From positions 62,001-126,000 of the forward strand of contig CAYPHY010000009.1 in the NCBI GenBank assembly GCA_964410625.1: a DNA stretch of 64,000 bases, written 5' to 3'. A program made the position numbers and the translations under genes. Of this stretch, positions 22,052 through 30,397 are shown one piece after another. The notes beneath the pieces are model-generated. The model saw only the letters and a program-made list of their open reading frames with translations, made no database searches and was not told the DNA's origin. This DNA is from CAYPHY01 sp964410625. GTDB taxonomy: Bacteria > Chloroflexota > Anaerolineae > Promineifilales > Promineifilaceae. Position 1 is the stretch's first letter; every line of letters begins with the position of its first letter.

Positions 22052-24613
22052 TTACGGCAAGCTACTTGTTACTATGTTCACCAATCTGCCAGGGACGAAG
22101 ATGATGTTCTGGATAACGCGGCCGTCCACGTGCCGCTGCACGACCGCGCTTTGCATGGCAGTTTCTCGCATCGTTTGTGGATCGCTATCGGCCGCTATGG
22201 TCATTCGATCTCGCACTTTGCCATCCACCTGCACTACAATCGTCACCTGCTCGTCAATGGTCAGCGCTTCGTCATAGGTCGGCCAGGGTTGGCGGTGGAC
22301 GGAATCCGTCCCGCCCAGCACGGTTTGCCAGATCTCTTCGGTGATGACCGGCGCGATGGGGGCCAGCAGCAGCGTGAAGTCGCGAATGGTCTCTCGCCAT
22401 TGCGCGGCCGATCCGACTCCCGCTTCCCGCATCACGATCAATTCATTCAGATGTTCCATCAGTGCAGCAACGGCCGTGTTGAAGCGAAACTGCTCCATCT
22501 CTCGTGTGATGCGCTGGATCAGCTTATGGCGGCCGCGTTCCAATTGCGGATCGCGGATTGGGGATTGCGGAGAGGTGGGGAAATCCGCAATCGGCATTCC
22601 GAACTCCGCAATCTCTTGTGTTAGTCGCCAGTATCGTTCCAGAAAGCGACTGACGCCAATGATCCCGCGGCTATCCCAGACGACGCTGGCGTCGAATGGG
22701 CCGACGAACAGGATGTAGGTGCGGGCGGCGTCCACGCCCCATTCCGCTACCACCTCATCGGGCGTGACGACGTTGCCCTTTGACTTCGACATCTTTTGCC
22801 CGTCTACGGCCGAATGCAGCATCCCCTGGTTACGCAGTTGGGTAAACGGCTCGATGAAATCCACCAGCCCGGCATCGTACATCACCTTTGTCCAAAAGCG
22901 AGCATATAGCAGGTGCATGACGGCGTGTTCCGCCCCGCCGACATAGAGGTCAACGGGCAGCCAGCGGCGAACGGCTTCGGGGTCAAACGGCCGATCCGCC
23001 TCGTGCGGGCTGGGGAAGCGCAGGAAGTACCAGGAGGAGCAGGCGAAGCCATCCATCGTATCCGTCTCGCGTTGCGCCGGGCCGCCACAGTTGGGGCAGG
23101 TGGTGTTGACCCATTCGGTTGCGTTTGCCAGCGGCGAACGGCCGTCGCCTGTCGGCCGGAAATCTATCGCTTCCGGCAGCAGCACCGGTAGTTCCTCTTC
23201 CGGCACAGCCACCGCGCCGCAATCGGGGCAATGGACAATCGGGATTGGTGCGCCCCAGTAACGCTGGCGAGAGATGAGCCAGTCGCGCATCTTGTAGGCG
23301 ACTTTCGGCCGCCCCGTCCCCTGTGTTTCCAGGTCGGCGGTGATTTGCGGGATGGCCTCGGCCGATTCCATACCCGTATATGGCCCGGAGTTGATCAGGG
23401 TTCCGTAACGGGTCTCTACAATAGGAGACTGAGAGATTGGGAGAGTAGGAGATTTAGTCTCCCAGTCTCCAGTCGCTTGAATAACCGGCACGACCGCCAG
23501 CCCATACCGTTGGGCAAAGGCGTAGTCCCGCGCGTCGTTGGCCGGGACGCCCATCACCGCGCCTGTACCGTAGCCCATCAGCACGTAGTCGGCCACCCAC
23601 ACCGGAACGGGTTCGCCGGTCAGCGGGTGAGTGGCATAGGCACCGGTAAAGACGCCATTTTTCTCCTGATTGGCCGCTGCGCGGTCGATCTCCGTCATCC
23701 GCTTGGCCGCTTCGACATAAGCGTCTACTGCCGCCCGCTGCTCCGGCGTTGTGATTTCGGCGACCAGCGGATGCTCTGGGGCCAGCACCAGGAACGTCAC
23801 CCCATACAACGTATCTGGCCGCGTCGTAAAGACCACAATCTCCCCTGCTCCTCCGCTCCTCTGCTCCCCGGCAGCCGCGCTTTGCCTAACAACAAACGAT
23901 ACCTCTGCCCCCTCCGAACGGCCGATCCAATTTCGCTGCGCCGTCTTGATCGAGTCCGGCCAGTTGATCGTTTCCAGGTCGGCCAGCAGCCGGTCGGCAT
24001 AGGCGGTGATCTTGAAATACCATTGCTTCAGCTCTTTGCGCGTCACCAGCGAGTCGCAACGCCAGCAACGGCCGTTTTCCACTTGCTCATTGGCTAGAAT
24101 GGTCTTGCAACTGGGACACCACCACTGGCTGCCCGTTGCCTGGTAAGCCAGGCCGCGCTCAAACAGCAGGCGGAAGAACCATTGAGTCCAGCGGTAAAAA
24201 TCGGGATCGGTCGAGCTAAACTCCCGCGACCAATCATAGGAACATTCGATCAGCTTGAACTGGCGCTTATAGGTGGCGGAAAATTGGCGGCTGCTTTCGC
24301 TAGGGTGGATGCCGTGCTTTATGGCGTAATTTTCGGCCGGCAGCCCAAAGGCGTCCCAGCCCATGGGATGCAGCACATTGTAGCCACGCATCCGCATGAA
24401 CCGCGCACCGACGCAGGTAGGGATGTAGTTGCGGCAGTGACCGACGGACAGGCCATCGCCGGAGGGATAGGGGAAGAAGTCGAGGATGTAGTAGTGGGAC
24501 TTGCCGGGATCATCCCCGGTCTTGTACAGGTCAATCGCTTCCCAATACGGCCGCCACTTCGCTTCCAACGTTCTAAAGTCGTAGCGCGTATTTTCAATAT
24601 GCTCTTTGATCAT
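22052..24613 (-). CDS. leuS: Leucyl-tRNA synthetase
   Basis: Class I synthetase of 853 aa from ATG 24613, chosen because TGGAGA lies 5 nt before it. The HIGH region is FPYPSGDGLSVGHCRNY and the KMSKS loop is GQKMSKSKGNVV. The CP1 editing domain contains the conserved TTRPDTLYG and LMGYGTGAVMGVPANDARD, so editing is probably functional. A four-Cys zinc site is visible in WWCPSCKTILANEQV and CWRCDS. Three in-frame segments (about residues 244-260, 382-397 and 665-690) are made of intergenic word repeats. The gene follows a Leu-rich leader ORF and two terminators (24681-24882), so it is likely controlled by attenuation. Confidence 0.97.
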   Translation of the reverse strand: MIKEHIENTRYDFRTLEAKWRPYWEAIDLYKTGDDPGKSHYYILDFFPYPSGDGLSVGHCRNYIPTCVGARFMRMRGYNVLHPMGWDAFGLPAENYAIKHGIHPSESSRQFSATYKRQFKLIECSYDWSREFSSTDPDFYRWTQWFFRLLFERGLAYQATGSQWWCPSCKTILANEQVENGRCWRCDSLVTRKELKQWYFKITAYADRLLADLETINWPDSIKTAQRNWIGRSEGAEVSFVVRQSAAAGEQRSGGAGEIVVFTTRPDTLYGVTFLVLAPEHPLVAEITTPEQRAAVDAYVEAAKRMTEIDRAAANQEKNGVFTGAYATHPLTGEPVPVWVADYVLMGYGTGAVMGVPANDARDYAFAQRYGLAVVPVIQATGDWETKSPTLPISQSPIVETRYGTLINSGPYTGMESAEAIPQITADLETQGTGRPKVAYKMRDWLISRQRYWGAPIPIVHCPDCGAVAVPEEELPVLLPEAIDFRPTGDGRSPLANATEWVNTTCPNCGGPAQRETDTMDGFACSSWYFLRFPSPHEADRPFDPEAVRRWLPVDLYVGGAEHAVMHLLYARFWTKVMYDAGLVDFIEPFTQLRNQGMLHSAVDGQKMSKSKGNVVTPDEVVAEWGVDAARTYILFVGPFDASVVWDSRGIIGVSRFLERYWRLTQEIAEFGMPIADFPTSPQSPIRDPQLERGRHKLIQRITREMEQFRFNTAVAALMEHLNELIVMREAGVGSAAQWRETIRDFTLLLAPIAPVITEEIWQTVLGGTDSVHRQPWPTYDEALTIDEQVTIVVQVDGKVRDRMTIAADSDPQTMRETAMQSAVVQRHVDGRVIQNIIFVPGRLVNIVTSSLP
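22543..22618. repeat. In-frame word repeat inside leuS (gattgcgga family)
   Basis: GCGGATTGGGGATTGCGGAG words face AATCCGCAATCGGCATTCCG words, as in intergenic hairpins. It encodes a low-complexity stretch (IADFPTSPQSPIRDPQ) before the anticodon-binding region. Confidence 0.65.
23424..23470. repeat. In-frame word-repeat hairpin inside leuS (ggagact family)
   Basis: GGAGACTGAGAGATTGGGAG faces TAGTCTCCCAGTCTCC. It encodes ETKSPTLPISQSPIV on the minus strand within the editing domain. Confidence 0.75.
23836..23874. repeat. In-frame word repeat inside leuS (agcagagg family)
   Basis: On the minus strand GGAGCAGAGGAGCGGAGGAG encodes GEQRSGGAGE. The same words occur in terL at 20278-20305. Confidence 0.65.
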
Positions 24614-24639
24614 GGCTGTCTCCAAAAATTATGACTTGT

Positions 24640-24675
24640 GAATTATGAATTGTGAATGGCTAATGGGCCATTCAA
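24640..24675. repeat. gaattgtgaatgg word repeat in the leuS leader
   Basis: GTGAATTATGAATTGTGAAT words followed by a small GGCTAATGGGCC palindrome. It lies between the second leader terminator and the leuS ribosome-binding site. Confidence 0.55.
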
Positions 24676-24712
24676 ACAAAAACGGCCACAGTGTGTTTAC
24701 CCTGCGGCCGTT
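24675..24712 (-). terminator. Second leader terminator of leuS
   Basis: On the minus strand an 11-bp stem AACGGCCGCAG / CTGTGGCCGTT (one G-U pair) with a 10-nt loop is followed by TTTGTTTG. It lies about 60 nt before the leuS start. Confidence 0.75.
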
Positions 24713-24735
24713 TTGACCATGATCCATTCATAAAC

Positions 24736-24763
24736 AAAAAAGCCACAGGGCGACCCCTGTGGC
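24736..24763 (-). terminator. First leader terminator of leuS
   Basis: On the minus strand a perfect 9-bp stem GCCACAGGG / CCCTGTGGC with a 4-nt loop is followed by six T residues. It is 33 nt downstream of the stop of the Leu-rich leader ORF. This spacing suits coupling of leader translation to termination. Confidence 0.85.
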
Positions 24764-24795
24764 GTTTGAGTTTCAACCTGGTTCTATTTGCTTGC

Positions 24796-24882
24796 TCATT
24801 CGGCCGGGCAGGGGGTTAGGACGGCAACTAAGTTGCCAAGTAACAAGCCCCGTAACGATTGCCGATCAAATGAGTAATTCAT
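24796..24882 (-). CDS. Leucine-rich leader peptide (leuS attenuator), 28 aa
   Basis: The 28-codon ORF starts MNYSFDRQS and contains the Leu-rich core LRGLLLGNLVAVL, six Leu in 13 residues. Every Leu codon is TTA, TTG, CTT or CTA, while nearby genes favour CTG and CTC, as expected of a peptide meant to stall when charged tRNA-Leu is scarce. AGGA lies 9 nt upstream of the ATG. A GGCAAC/GTTGCC inverted repeat lies within the Leu codons and could form the alternative structure. Two intrinsic terminators follow before leuS. This is a direct reading of the sequence; the attenuation role is inference by analogy with amino-acid biosynthetic leaders. Confidence 0.75.
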   Translation of the reverse strand: MNYSFDRQSLRGLLLGNLVAVLTPCPAE

Positions 24883-24915
24883 TGCTATCAATCCTGATCG
24901 CTAAACGATAATAGC

Positions 24916-24944
24916 AGATTAGCACAGCTATAGGGGTGTGTCAA
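24916..24944 (-). promoter_or_regulatory. Sigma-70 type promoter of the leuS leader
   Basis: On the minus strand TTGACA (24944-24939), a spacer of exactly 17 nt and TAATCT (24921-24916). The predicted transcript starts near 24908, about 26 nt before the leader ATG. Confidence 0.8.
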
Positions 24945-25146
24945 GCGTGATTTTCTTAAAATGTGGCTTCTCTGTGTAGGGCAGCGATTTGGGAAAATCG
25001 CCGTACAGCGTGTCAACGTTCATCTGCCAAAATGGTGGCGGCCGATTCTCCTGCAACCACGCGCTCTGCTTGCTCGCTCCCGTGTCCCCCTGATAGAATA
25101 GACGACCCAGGTAAAACGATTGAGGTAGGAAGGAATAGACCCCCAT
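24928..25146 (-). CDS. Possible small hypothetical protein, 72 aa
   Basis: The frame reads naturally (QSFYLGRLFYQGDTGASKQS, then NRPPPFWQMNVDTLYGDFPK), rich in aromatics and without the repeats typical of shadow frames. No family is recognised. Its stop overlaps the leuS leader promoter. No ribosome site precedes the ATG, so it may be the C-terminal remnant of a larger gene. It is the only candidate coding sequence in the 24.95-25.17 kb gap. Confidence 0.35.
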   Translation of the reverse strand: MGVYSFLPQSFYLGRLFYQGDTGASKQSAWLQENRPPPFWQMNVDTLYGDFPKSLPYTEKPHFKKITLDTPL

Positions 25147-25176
25147 TTAGCACAAAAACCCCAAAGGAATAGAGCC

Positions 25177-25608
25177 ATGACCTTGCCCTTTATCCAAGAG
25201 AATACAGCGTCCAGACAAAAGCTTGAAACGCTTGTCCGCGGTCTATCGGCCGAAGAGCTTGCACGCACCAACCCGCATGGGTGGACGGTCGCTGCCCTGC
25301 TGGCCCACCTTGCCTTTTGGGACCGGCGCATCCTGGTCTTGTTGCGTCGTTGGAAGGCTGATGGGGTGGACGAATCCCCCGTTGACCCACATATGATCAA
25401 TGATGCTATCCAGCCGCTGTTGCTGGCGCTCGATCCGCAAGCGGCCGTTGAATTGTGCCTCGCTTCGGCCGCGGCCGTGGATGCGGAGATCGAGACGATG
25501 ACGGCCGAGTTGGTCGACGAAATTGAAGCCTCGCCAAATTTTATCCGCCTCAACCGCTCATTCCATCGCTATGACCATTTGGGTGAAATCGAGCGTCTGT
25601 TGGCGTAA
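25177..25608 (+). CDS. DinB/maleylpyruvate isomerase-fold protein
   Basis: Four-helix-bundle protein of 143 aa. The family signature is the metal-binding histidine pattern, here in LLAHLAFWDRR (about residue 48) and RYDHLGEIERLL near the C-terminus, together with WTVAALLAHLAFWD. The DinB-like superfamily includes thiol-dependent transferases and metal-dependent hydrolases; many members are stress-linked and uncharacterised. The gene stands alone, preceded by AGGAAT and followed after 5 bp by a strong palindrome. The specific reaction is unknown. Confidence 0.75.
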   Translation: MTLPFIQENTASRQKLETLVRGLSAEELARTNPHGWTVAALLAHLAFWDRRILVLLRRWKADGVDESPVDPHMINDAIQPLLLALDPQAAVELCLASAAAVDAEIETMTAELVDEIEASPNFIRLNRSFHRYDHLGEIERLLA

Positions 25609-25613
25609 ACGCA

Positions 25614-25648
25614 AACGGGGTATCAGGCTTATTTCCTGATACCCCGTT
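25614..25648. terminator. Terminator-like palindrome after the DinB-like gene
   Basis: A 14-bp perfect stem AACGGGGTATCAGG / CCTGATACCCCGTT with a 7-nt loop starts 5 bp past the stop codon. The T-run is weak, but arms and position match the gene-end palindrome at 10619. Confidence 0.65.
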
Positions 25649-25757
25649 ATCTAATCAGGCTGATAGAGCCAATTACCCGTTCGCGCTCTCAGCTGGGTGG
25701 GCTGTCTTTTTGTTTAGCGAGAAGAGTTGTTATACTTCGTTTATCCGAAAGTTCTCC

Positions 25758-25801
25758 AAAACCTCTGAGGTCTAGTCATCCTATTAAGACCTCAGAGGTT
25801 T
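25758..25801. repeat. AACCTCTGAGGT palindrome
   Basis: A 15-bp perfect inverted repeat AAACCTCTGAGGTCT / AGACCTCAGAGGTTT with a 14-nt loop lies about 45 bp before the pullulanase start. A degenerate copy is at 56416-56475. The rest of the 25649-25843 gap shows nothing recognisable. Confidence 0.7.
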
Positions 25802-25843
25802 ATTGACCCAATGCTGGCATACGAAGTTGCTGAGAGGGACAGT

Positions 25844-28800
25844 ATGAATTCTATATGGCGAATGTGCGTTTTGCTGATCGGGTTGCTGGTGGGAACGGCC
25901 GTTTATGCCCAGGGCGACGACAGCAACCTGCCCCCACCGGAGACGGTGACGATTGCCGGGACGCTGCAACCACAACTGGGGTGCTCTGGCGAGTGGAACA
26001 CCACCTGCGAAGAGAGTATGCTGGTCTATGACGCGGCTAACGATATTTATATCGCCACTTTTGAGCTGACGGCCGGTGATTATGAGTACAAGGCCGCGCT
26101 CAACGGCAGTTGGACGGACAATTATGGCCTCCATGCCGAATATTACGGCCCCAACATCCCCCTTTCTGTCCCTGAGGATGGCCCCGTGACCTTCTTCTAT
26201 GACCATAAGACACGCTGGATTAGCGACAACATCAACAGCATCATTGCCACTGTTCCCGGCAGTTACCAGCCTACCGTTGGCTGTAGCGGCGAGTGGATGC
26301 CCGATTGTTTGCGCTCGCTTTTGCAAGACCCGGACGGGGACGGGATTTACACCTTTGTTACCGCGCTGATTCCGGCCGGTGAGTATGAGGCGAAGGTGGC
26401 TATCAACCAGAGTTGGGAAGAGAATTATGGCGCGGAGGGAGCGGCCGATGGCCCCAATATCCCCTTCACCGTGCCGGAAAGTGCCCAGACAACTTTCAGC
26501 TATGATCCGGAAACCAACCTCCTGACCATTTCGACCGAGGATGCGCCGCCGGATGCGATTACGTCCCTTGATCAGATAAGCGGCCCGGACGTACCGCTGA
26601 TCCCCCGCGCTATTCCTCAACCCGATCTGGTGGTCATTCCCGGCACGATCCAGAGCGTGCTTGGTTGCGACGGCGATTGGCAGCCGGAGTGTGAAGTGAC
26701 GGTTTTGACCTTTGACGAAGCCAACCAAATTTGGCAAGCGACCTTTGAACTGCCCGCCGGGAGCTACTTCTACAAGGCGGCGATTGACGGCAGTTGGGAT
26801 GTCAATTTCGGCCTCAATGCCCAAAGAGGCGGGGCGGACATCCCGCTGAACCTGGACAGCGGCGGCCCCGTCACCTTTTATTTTGATCCCGGCACCGGCT
26901 GGGTGACGGACAGCATCAGCAGCCCCATCGCCACAGTCATCGGGGATTTCCAGGATGAAATCGGTTGTGATGCAGAGCCGCAGCCCGATTGTTTGCGCTC
27001 CTGGTTGCAAGACCCGGATGGGGATGGGCTTTTCCTTTACCAGACGCTTGATATTCCCCCTGGAGACTATACCGTCCAGGTCGCCGTTGGCCTCTCTGAT
27101 GATGAGGTCTATGGCGCAGAGGGGGCACTAGGAGGTGCACCCATTTCCTTCACAGTTCCCGAAGAAGATTCGTTGGCCCTCTTTACCTGGGACTCCGAAT
27201 CGAACCTGCTCACTGCCCAGGTTGCGCTGCCCGGCCGTCCCGCCATCCCTGGCAATCTCGGCCAAACGGCCGCCCATTGGGTGACGCCCGATACCATTGC
27301 CTGGGACCCCGACATGGAACAGGCCACGAGCTTCCAATTGCACTATGGCGACGGCCTCTCGCTGACCCCCGCCGGTATCACCGGCGGCGAAGCGATCACG
27401 CTGACGCTGGATGAAGCTGGATTGGGCGAGGAGGTATTGGCGAAGTTCCCTCATCTAAGTCGCTATCAGGCGTTCAAACTGGATGAGGCGGATTTGCCGC
27501 TTGTGCCGGAGATTTTGCGCGGGCAAACGGCCGTTTCGGCGGCCGACGACATTGGCCCGCTGGACGCCACTGGCTTGCAAATACCGGGGGTGCTTGATGA
27601 ACTTTATACCTATGACGGGCCGCTCGGAGTGACGTTTAGCGATGGCGTGCCGACGTTGAGCGTGTGGGCGCCTACGGCGCGGAGCGTCAACCTCCATCTC
27701 TTCGCCGACAGCGATCCGGCGACGGCCGCTACGGTTGCGCCGATGACCCTGGATGAGGCGACGGGCGTTTGGACGATTACGGGGGACGCGGGGTGGAACG
27801 GCCGTTACTATCTCTATGAAGTCGAAGTTTATGCACCGACCGCCGGAAGCATCGTCACCAATCTCGTCACCGACCCCTATTCCCATAGCCTGGCGATGAA
27901 TAGCACGCGCAGCCAGATTGTGGATTTGAGCGATCCGGCATTCAAGCCGGAGGGCTGGGATGAAGTGGAAAAGCCGCCCTTAGACGCGCCGGAGGATATA
28001 GTCGTTTACGAACTCCATGTGCGCGACTTCAGCGTCAATGACCCGACCGTCCCCGAAGAACATCGCGGGACGTATCTAGCCTTTACGGACACAGAGAGCA
28101 ACGGGATGCAACATCTGGCACGGCTGGCCGAAGCGGGGTTGACCCATCTCCATCTCTTACCCACGTTCGACATCACCACCATTAATGAGAATAAAGCGGA
28201 GTGGGTGGAGCCAGACACGGCCGAACTAGCCGCCCTGCCGCCGGACTCCGAGGAGCAGCAAGCGATCATCAGCGAGATTCGCGGCGAAGATGGCTTCAAC
28301 TGGGGGTATGACCCTTATCACTACACCGTCCCCGAAGGGAGCTATGCCACCGACCCCGATGGGCCAACGCGGATCATGGAGTATCGCCAGATGGTGCAGT
28401 CGCTGAACAACACCGGGCTGCGCGTGGTGGCCGATGTGGTCTATAACCACACCAGTTCCAGCGGGCAGGCGGGTACGGCCGTTCTCGACCGCATTGTCCC
28501 CGGCTACTACCATCGCCTGAACCGCACCGGCAGCGTGGAAACGAGCACTTGCTGCCAGAACACGGCGACGGAACACAACATGATGCGCAAGCTGATGGTG
28601 GATTCGGTCGTCACCTGGGCGGTGCAGTACAAGGTGGACGCCTTCCGCTTTGATTTGATGGGCCACCACATGGTCGCCGATATGCAAGCGGTGCGCGACG
28701 CGCTGGACGCCTTGACGGTGGAGGAGCATGGGGTGGACGGCCGCAGCATCTATGTCTATGGCGAGGGGTGGAACTTTGGCGAAGTGGCCGACGATGCGCG

Positions 28801-30178
28801 AGGGGTGAACGCGACGCAGCCCAACATGGCGGGGACGGGCATTGGCACCTTCAACGACCGGTTGCGGGACGCGGTGCGTGGTGGCACGCCCTTTGATGGG
28901 CAGACCGACCAGGGCTTCATCAACGGCCTCTACTATGATCCCAACGAGACAGACCAGGGGCCACAAGGGGCGCAACTCGGCCGTTTGCTGCTTTTCAGCG
29001 ACCACATCCGCGTGGGGTTGGCGGGTAATCTGGCCGATTATGCCTTTGTCGCTCTCAACGGTGAATTGACGCCGGGCAGCGGAATTGATTACAACGGCAA
29101 TCCGGCCGGGTATACCAGCGATCCGCAAGAGAACATCGTCTACATCGAGAAGCACGACAACGAGACGCTCTTCGACATCATCCAATATAAAGCGCCGTCG
29201 GGTAGCAGCCTGGATGACCGCGTGCGGATGCAAAACATGGGGCAGAGTATCGTCGGCTTGAGCCAGGGGATCCCCTTCTTCCACGCGGGAACGGATATGC
29301 TGCGCTCGAAGTCGCTCGACCGCAATAGCTATGACTCCGGCGACTGGTTCAACCGGCTGGACTTTAGCTATGAGACCAACTATTGGGGTAGCGGGCTGCC
29401 ACCAGCGGCCGACAACCAGGCGCAATGGCCGCTGATGCAGCCGTTGTTGGCCGACGCCAGCCTTGCCCCCGGCCGCGAACAAATTCTGCGTAGTGTGGAG
29501 CATTTCCGCGAAATTTTGCAGATTCGCCAGAGTTCGCCCCTCTTCCGGCTGCAAACGGCCGAGCAAGTCAGCGAACGACTGCAATTCCACAACGTTGGCC
29601 CAGAGCAAATCCCAGGCCTGATTGTGATGAGCCTTTCTGACATCGGCGGTGAGAACCTTGATCCCAACTATGGCTTCATCGTCGTCTTGTTTAACGCCAA
29701 CAACCAGGAACAGCAATTCAGCGAACTGTTGCTGACGGGGTTGCCACTGGCACTCCATCCGGTGCAGGCGGCTTCGACCGATCCCATCGTGCAAACGGCC
29801 GCCTTTGACCCTGCTTCAGCGACCTTCACTGTGCCAGGGAGGACGACGGCCGTCTTTGTCCTGGCCGAAGCCGATACCCCGGCGGAACTGGTTGCCCCGG
29901 AGCCAACCCCCGAACCAACCCCGGAACCGACGGCCGAGCCAACTGTTACCCCTGAACCAGAGCCAACGGCCGAACCGTCACCGGAAGCGACGGCCGAGGC
30001 GGAAGAAGTGGCGGAGGTGGAAGAGACGCCTGTGGCTACGGATGAACCGGCGACGGTGATTGGGGAAACGGCCGAGGACGACGCGTCCAATGCGGTCCCC
30101 TGGGTACTAGGTGGGGCGGCCGTGCTGGGCCTGGTTGGTGGTGCAGCCTATCTATGGTTCCGTCGCAGGAGTGGTTGA
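25844..30178 (+). CDS. Secreted, cell-surface pullulanase-type alpha-1,6-glucosidase
   Basis: Protein of 1444 aa. A signal peptide (CVLLIGLLVGTAVYA, cleavage before QGDD) is followed by four X25-like modules, each opening VTIAGTLQPQLGCSGEW or similar and containing GDYEYKAALNGSW. A pullulanase N-domain comes next (WVTPDTIAWD, then LDATGLQIPGVLDELYTYDG), then CBM48-like GVPTLSVWAPTARSV. The GH13 catalytic barrel has region I VVADVVYNHT, nucleophile Asp in AFRFDLMGHH, acid/base Glu in YVYGEGWNFG and the transition-state Asp in YIEKHDNETL. The C-terminus has a Pro/Glu/Thr-rich stalk and one membrane helix (VPWVLGGAAVLGLVGGAAYL) ending FRRRSG, suggesting surface anchoring. It should debranch pullulan, glycogen or starch outside the cell. 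The ATG at 25844 has GAGGG 5 nt upstream. Confidence 0.93.
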   Translation: MNSIWRMCVLLIGLLVGTAVYAQGDDSNLPPPETVTIAGTLQPQLGCSGEWNTTCEESMLVYDAANDIYIATFELTAGDYEYKAALNGSWTDNYGLHAEYYGPNIPLSVPEDGPVTFFYDHKTRWISDNINSIIATVPGSYQPTVGCSGEWMPDCLRSLLQDPDGDGIYTFVTALIPAGEYEAKVAINQSWEENYGAEGAADGPNIPFTVPESAQTTFSYDPETNLLTISTEDAPPDAITSLDQISGPDVPLIPRAIPQPDLVVIPGTIQSVLGCDGDWQPECEVTVLTFDEANQIWQATFELPAGSYFYKAAIDGSWDVNFGLNAQRGGADIPLNLDSGGPVTFYFDPGTGWVTDSISSPIATVIGDFQDEIGCDAEPQPDCLRSWLQDPDGDGLFLYQTLDIPPGDYTVQVAVGLSDDEVYGAEGALGGAPISFTVPEEDSLALFTWDSESNLLTAQVALPGRPAIPGNLGQTAAHWVTPDTIAWDPDMEQATSFQLHYGDGLSLTPAGITGGEAITLTLDEAGLGEEVLAKFPHLSRYQAFKLDEADLPLVPEILRGQTAVSAADDIGPLDATGLQIPGVLDELYTYDGPLGVTFSDGVPTLSVWAPTARSVNLHLFADSDPATAATVAPMTLDEATGVWTITGDAGWNGRYYLYEVEVYAPTAGSIVTNLVTDPYSHSLAMNSTRSQIVDLSDPAFKPEGWDEVEKPPLDAPEDIVVYELHVRDFSVNDPTVPEEHRGTYLAFTDTESNGMQHLARLAEAGLTHLHLLPTFDITTINENKAEWVEPDTAELAALPPDSEEQQAIISEIRGEDGFNWGYDPYHYTVPEGSYATDPDGPTRIMEYRQMVQSLNNTGLRVVADVVYNHTSSSGQAGTAVLDRIVPGYYHRLNRTGSVETSTCCQNTATEHNMMRKLMVDSVVTWAVQYKVDAFRFDLMGHHMVADMQAVRDALDALTVEEHGVDGRSIYVYGEGWNFGEVADDARGVNATQPNMAGTGIGTFNDRLRDAVRGGTPFDGQTDQGFINGLYYDPNETDQGPQGAQLGRLLLFSDHIRVGLAGNLADYAFVALNGELTPGSGIDYNGNPAGYTSDPQENIVYIEKHDNETLFDIIQYKAPSGSSLDDRVRMQNMGQSIVGLSQGIPFFHAGTDMLRSKSLDRNSYDSGDWFNRLDFSYETNYWGSGLPPAADNQAQWPLMQPLLADASLAPGREQILRSVEHFREILQIRQSSPLFRLQTAEQVSERLQFHNVGPEQIPGLIVMSLSDIGGENLDPNYGFIVVLFNANNQEQQFSELLLTGLPLALHPVQAASTDPIVQTAAFDPASATFTVPGRTTAVFVLAEADTPAELVAPEPTPEPTPEPTAEPTVTPEPEPTAEPSPEATAEAEEVAEVEETPVATDEPATVIGETAEDDASNAVPWVLGGAAVLGLVGGAAYLWFRRRSG

Positions 30179-30189
30179 GGAAGAAGCGA

Positions 30190-30397
30190 TCCACGAATCT
30201 GCACGAATTTTCACGAATGAGACTTATAATTCGTGTAGATTCGTGTAAATTCGTGGATCCTTAGGAGGATTATTATTATCAATGCCTGAGATTGAACTTA
30301 ACGAATTTTCACGAATGAGACTTATAATTCGTGTAGATTCGTGTAAATTCGTGGATCCTTAGGAGGATTATTTTTATCAATGCCTGAGATTGAACTT
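30190..30397. repeat. 98-bp tandem duplication of a 'cacgaat' hairpin plus RBS
   Basis: Units 30203-30299 and 30301-30397 are nearly identical (a TTATTATTA/TTATTTTTA difference and the last base). Each contains the hairpin, an AGGAGG ribosome site and the first six codons (MPEIEL) of the following GNAT gene. The first copy therefore forms a 26-codon upstream ORF. Confidence 0.9.
30282..30362 (+). other. Duplication-born upstream ORF, 26 aa
   Basis: It starts at the first copy of the GNAT start (MPEIEL), then translates the repeat as NEFSRMRLIIRVDSCKFVDP. It stops at the TAG that overlaps the second AGGAGG ribosome site. Its own AGGAGG lies 12 nt upstream. Ending on the next ribosome site allows re-initiation at 30380. 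Confidence 0.5.

Noticed and set aside
24614..24905. T-box riboswitch for leuS
   Set aside because: No recognisable T-box sequence (AGGGTGGNACCGCG-like) or specifier stem; the Leu-rich leader ORF explains the region better.
25784..27010. 408-aa minus-strand ORF
   Set aside because: Antisense to the X25 modules and signal peptide of the pullulanase; Ile/Gly/Arg-rich shadow composition with internal similarity caused by the module repeats.
28226..29794. 522-aa minus-strand ORF
   Set aside because: It lies antisense to the pullulanase catalytic domain, whose four GH13 motifs are on the plus strand.
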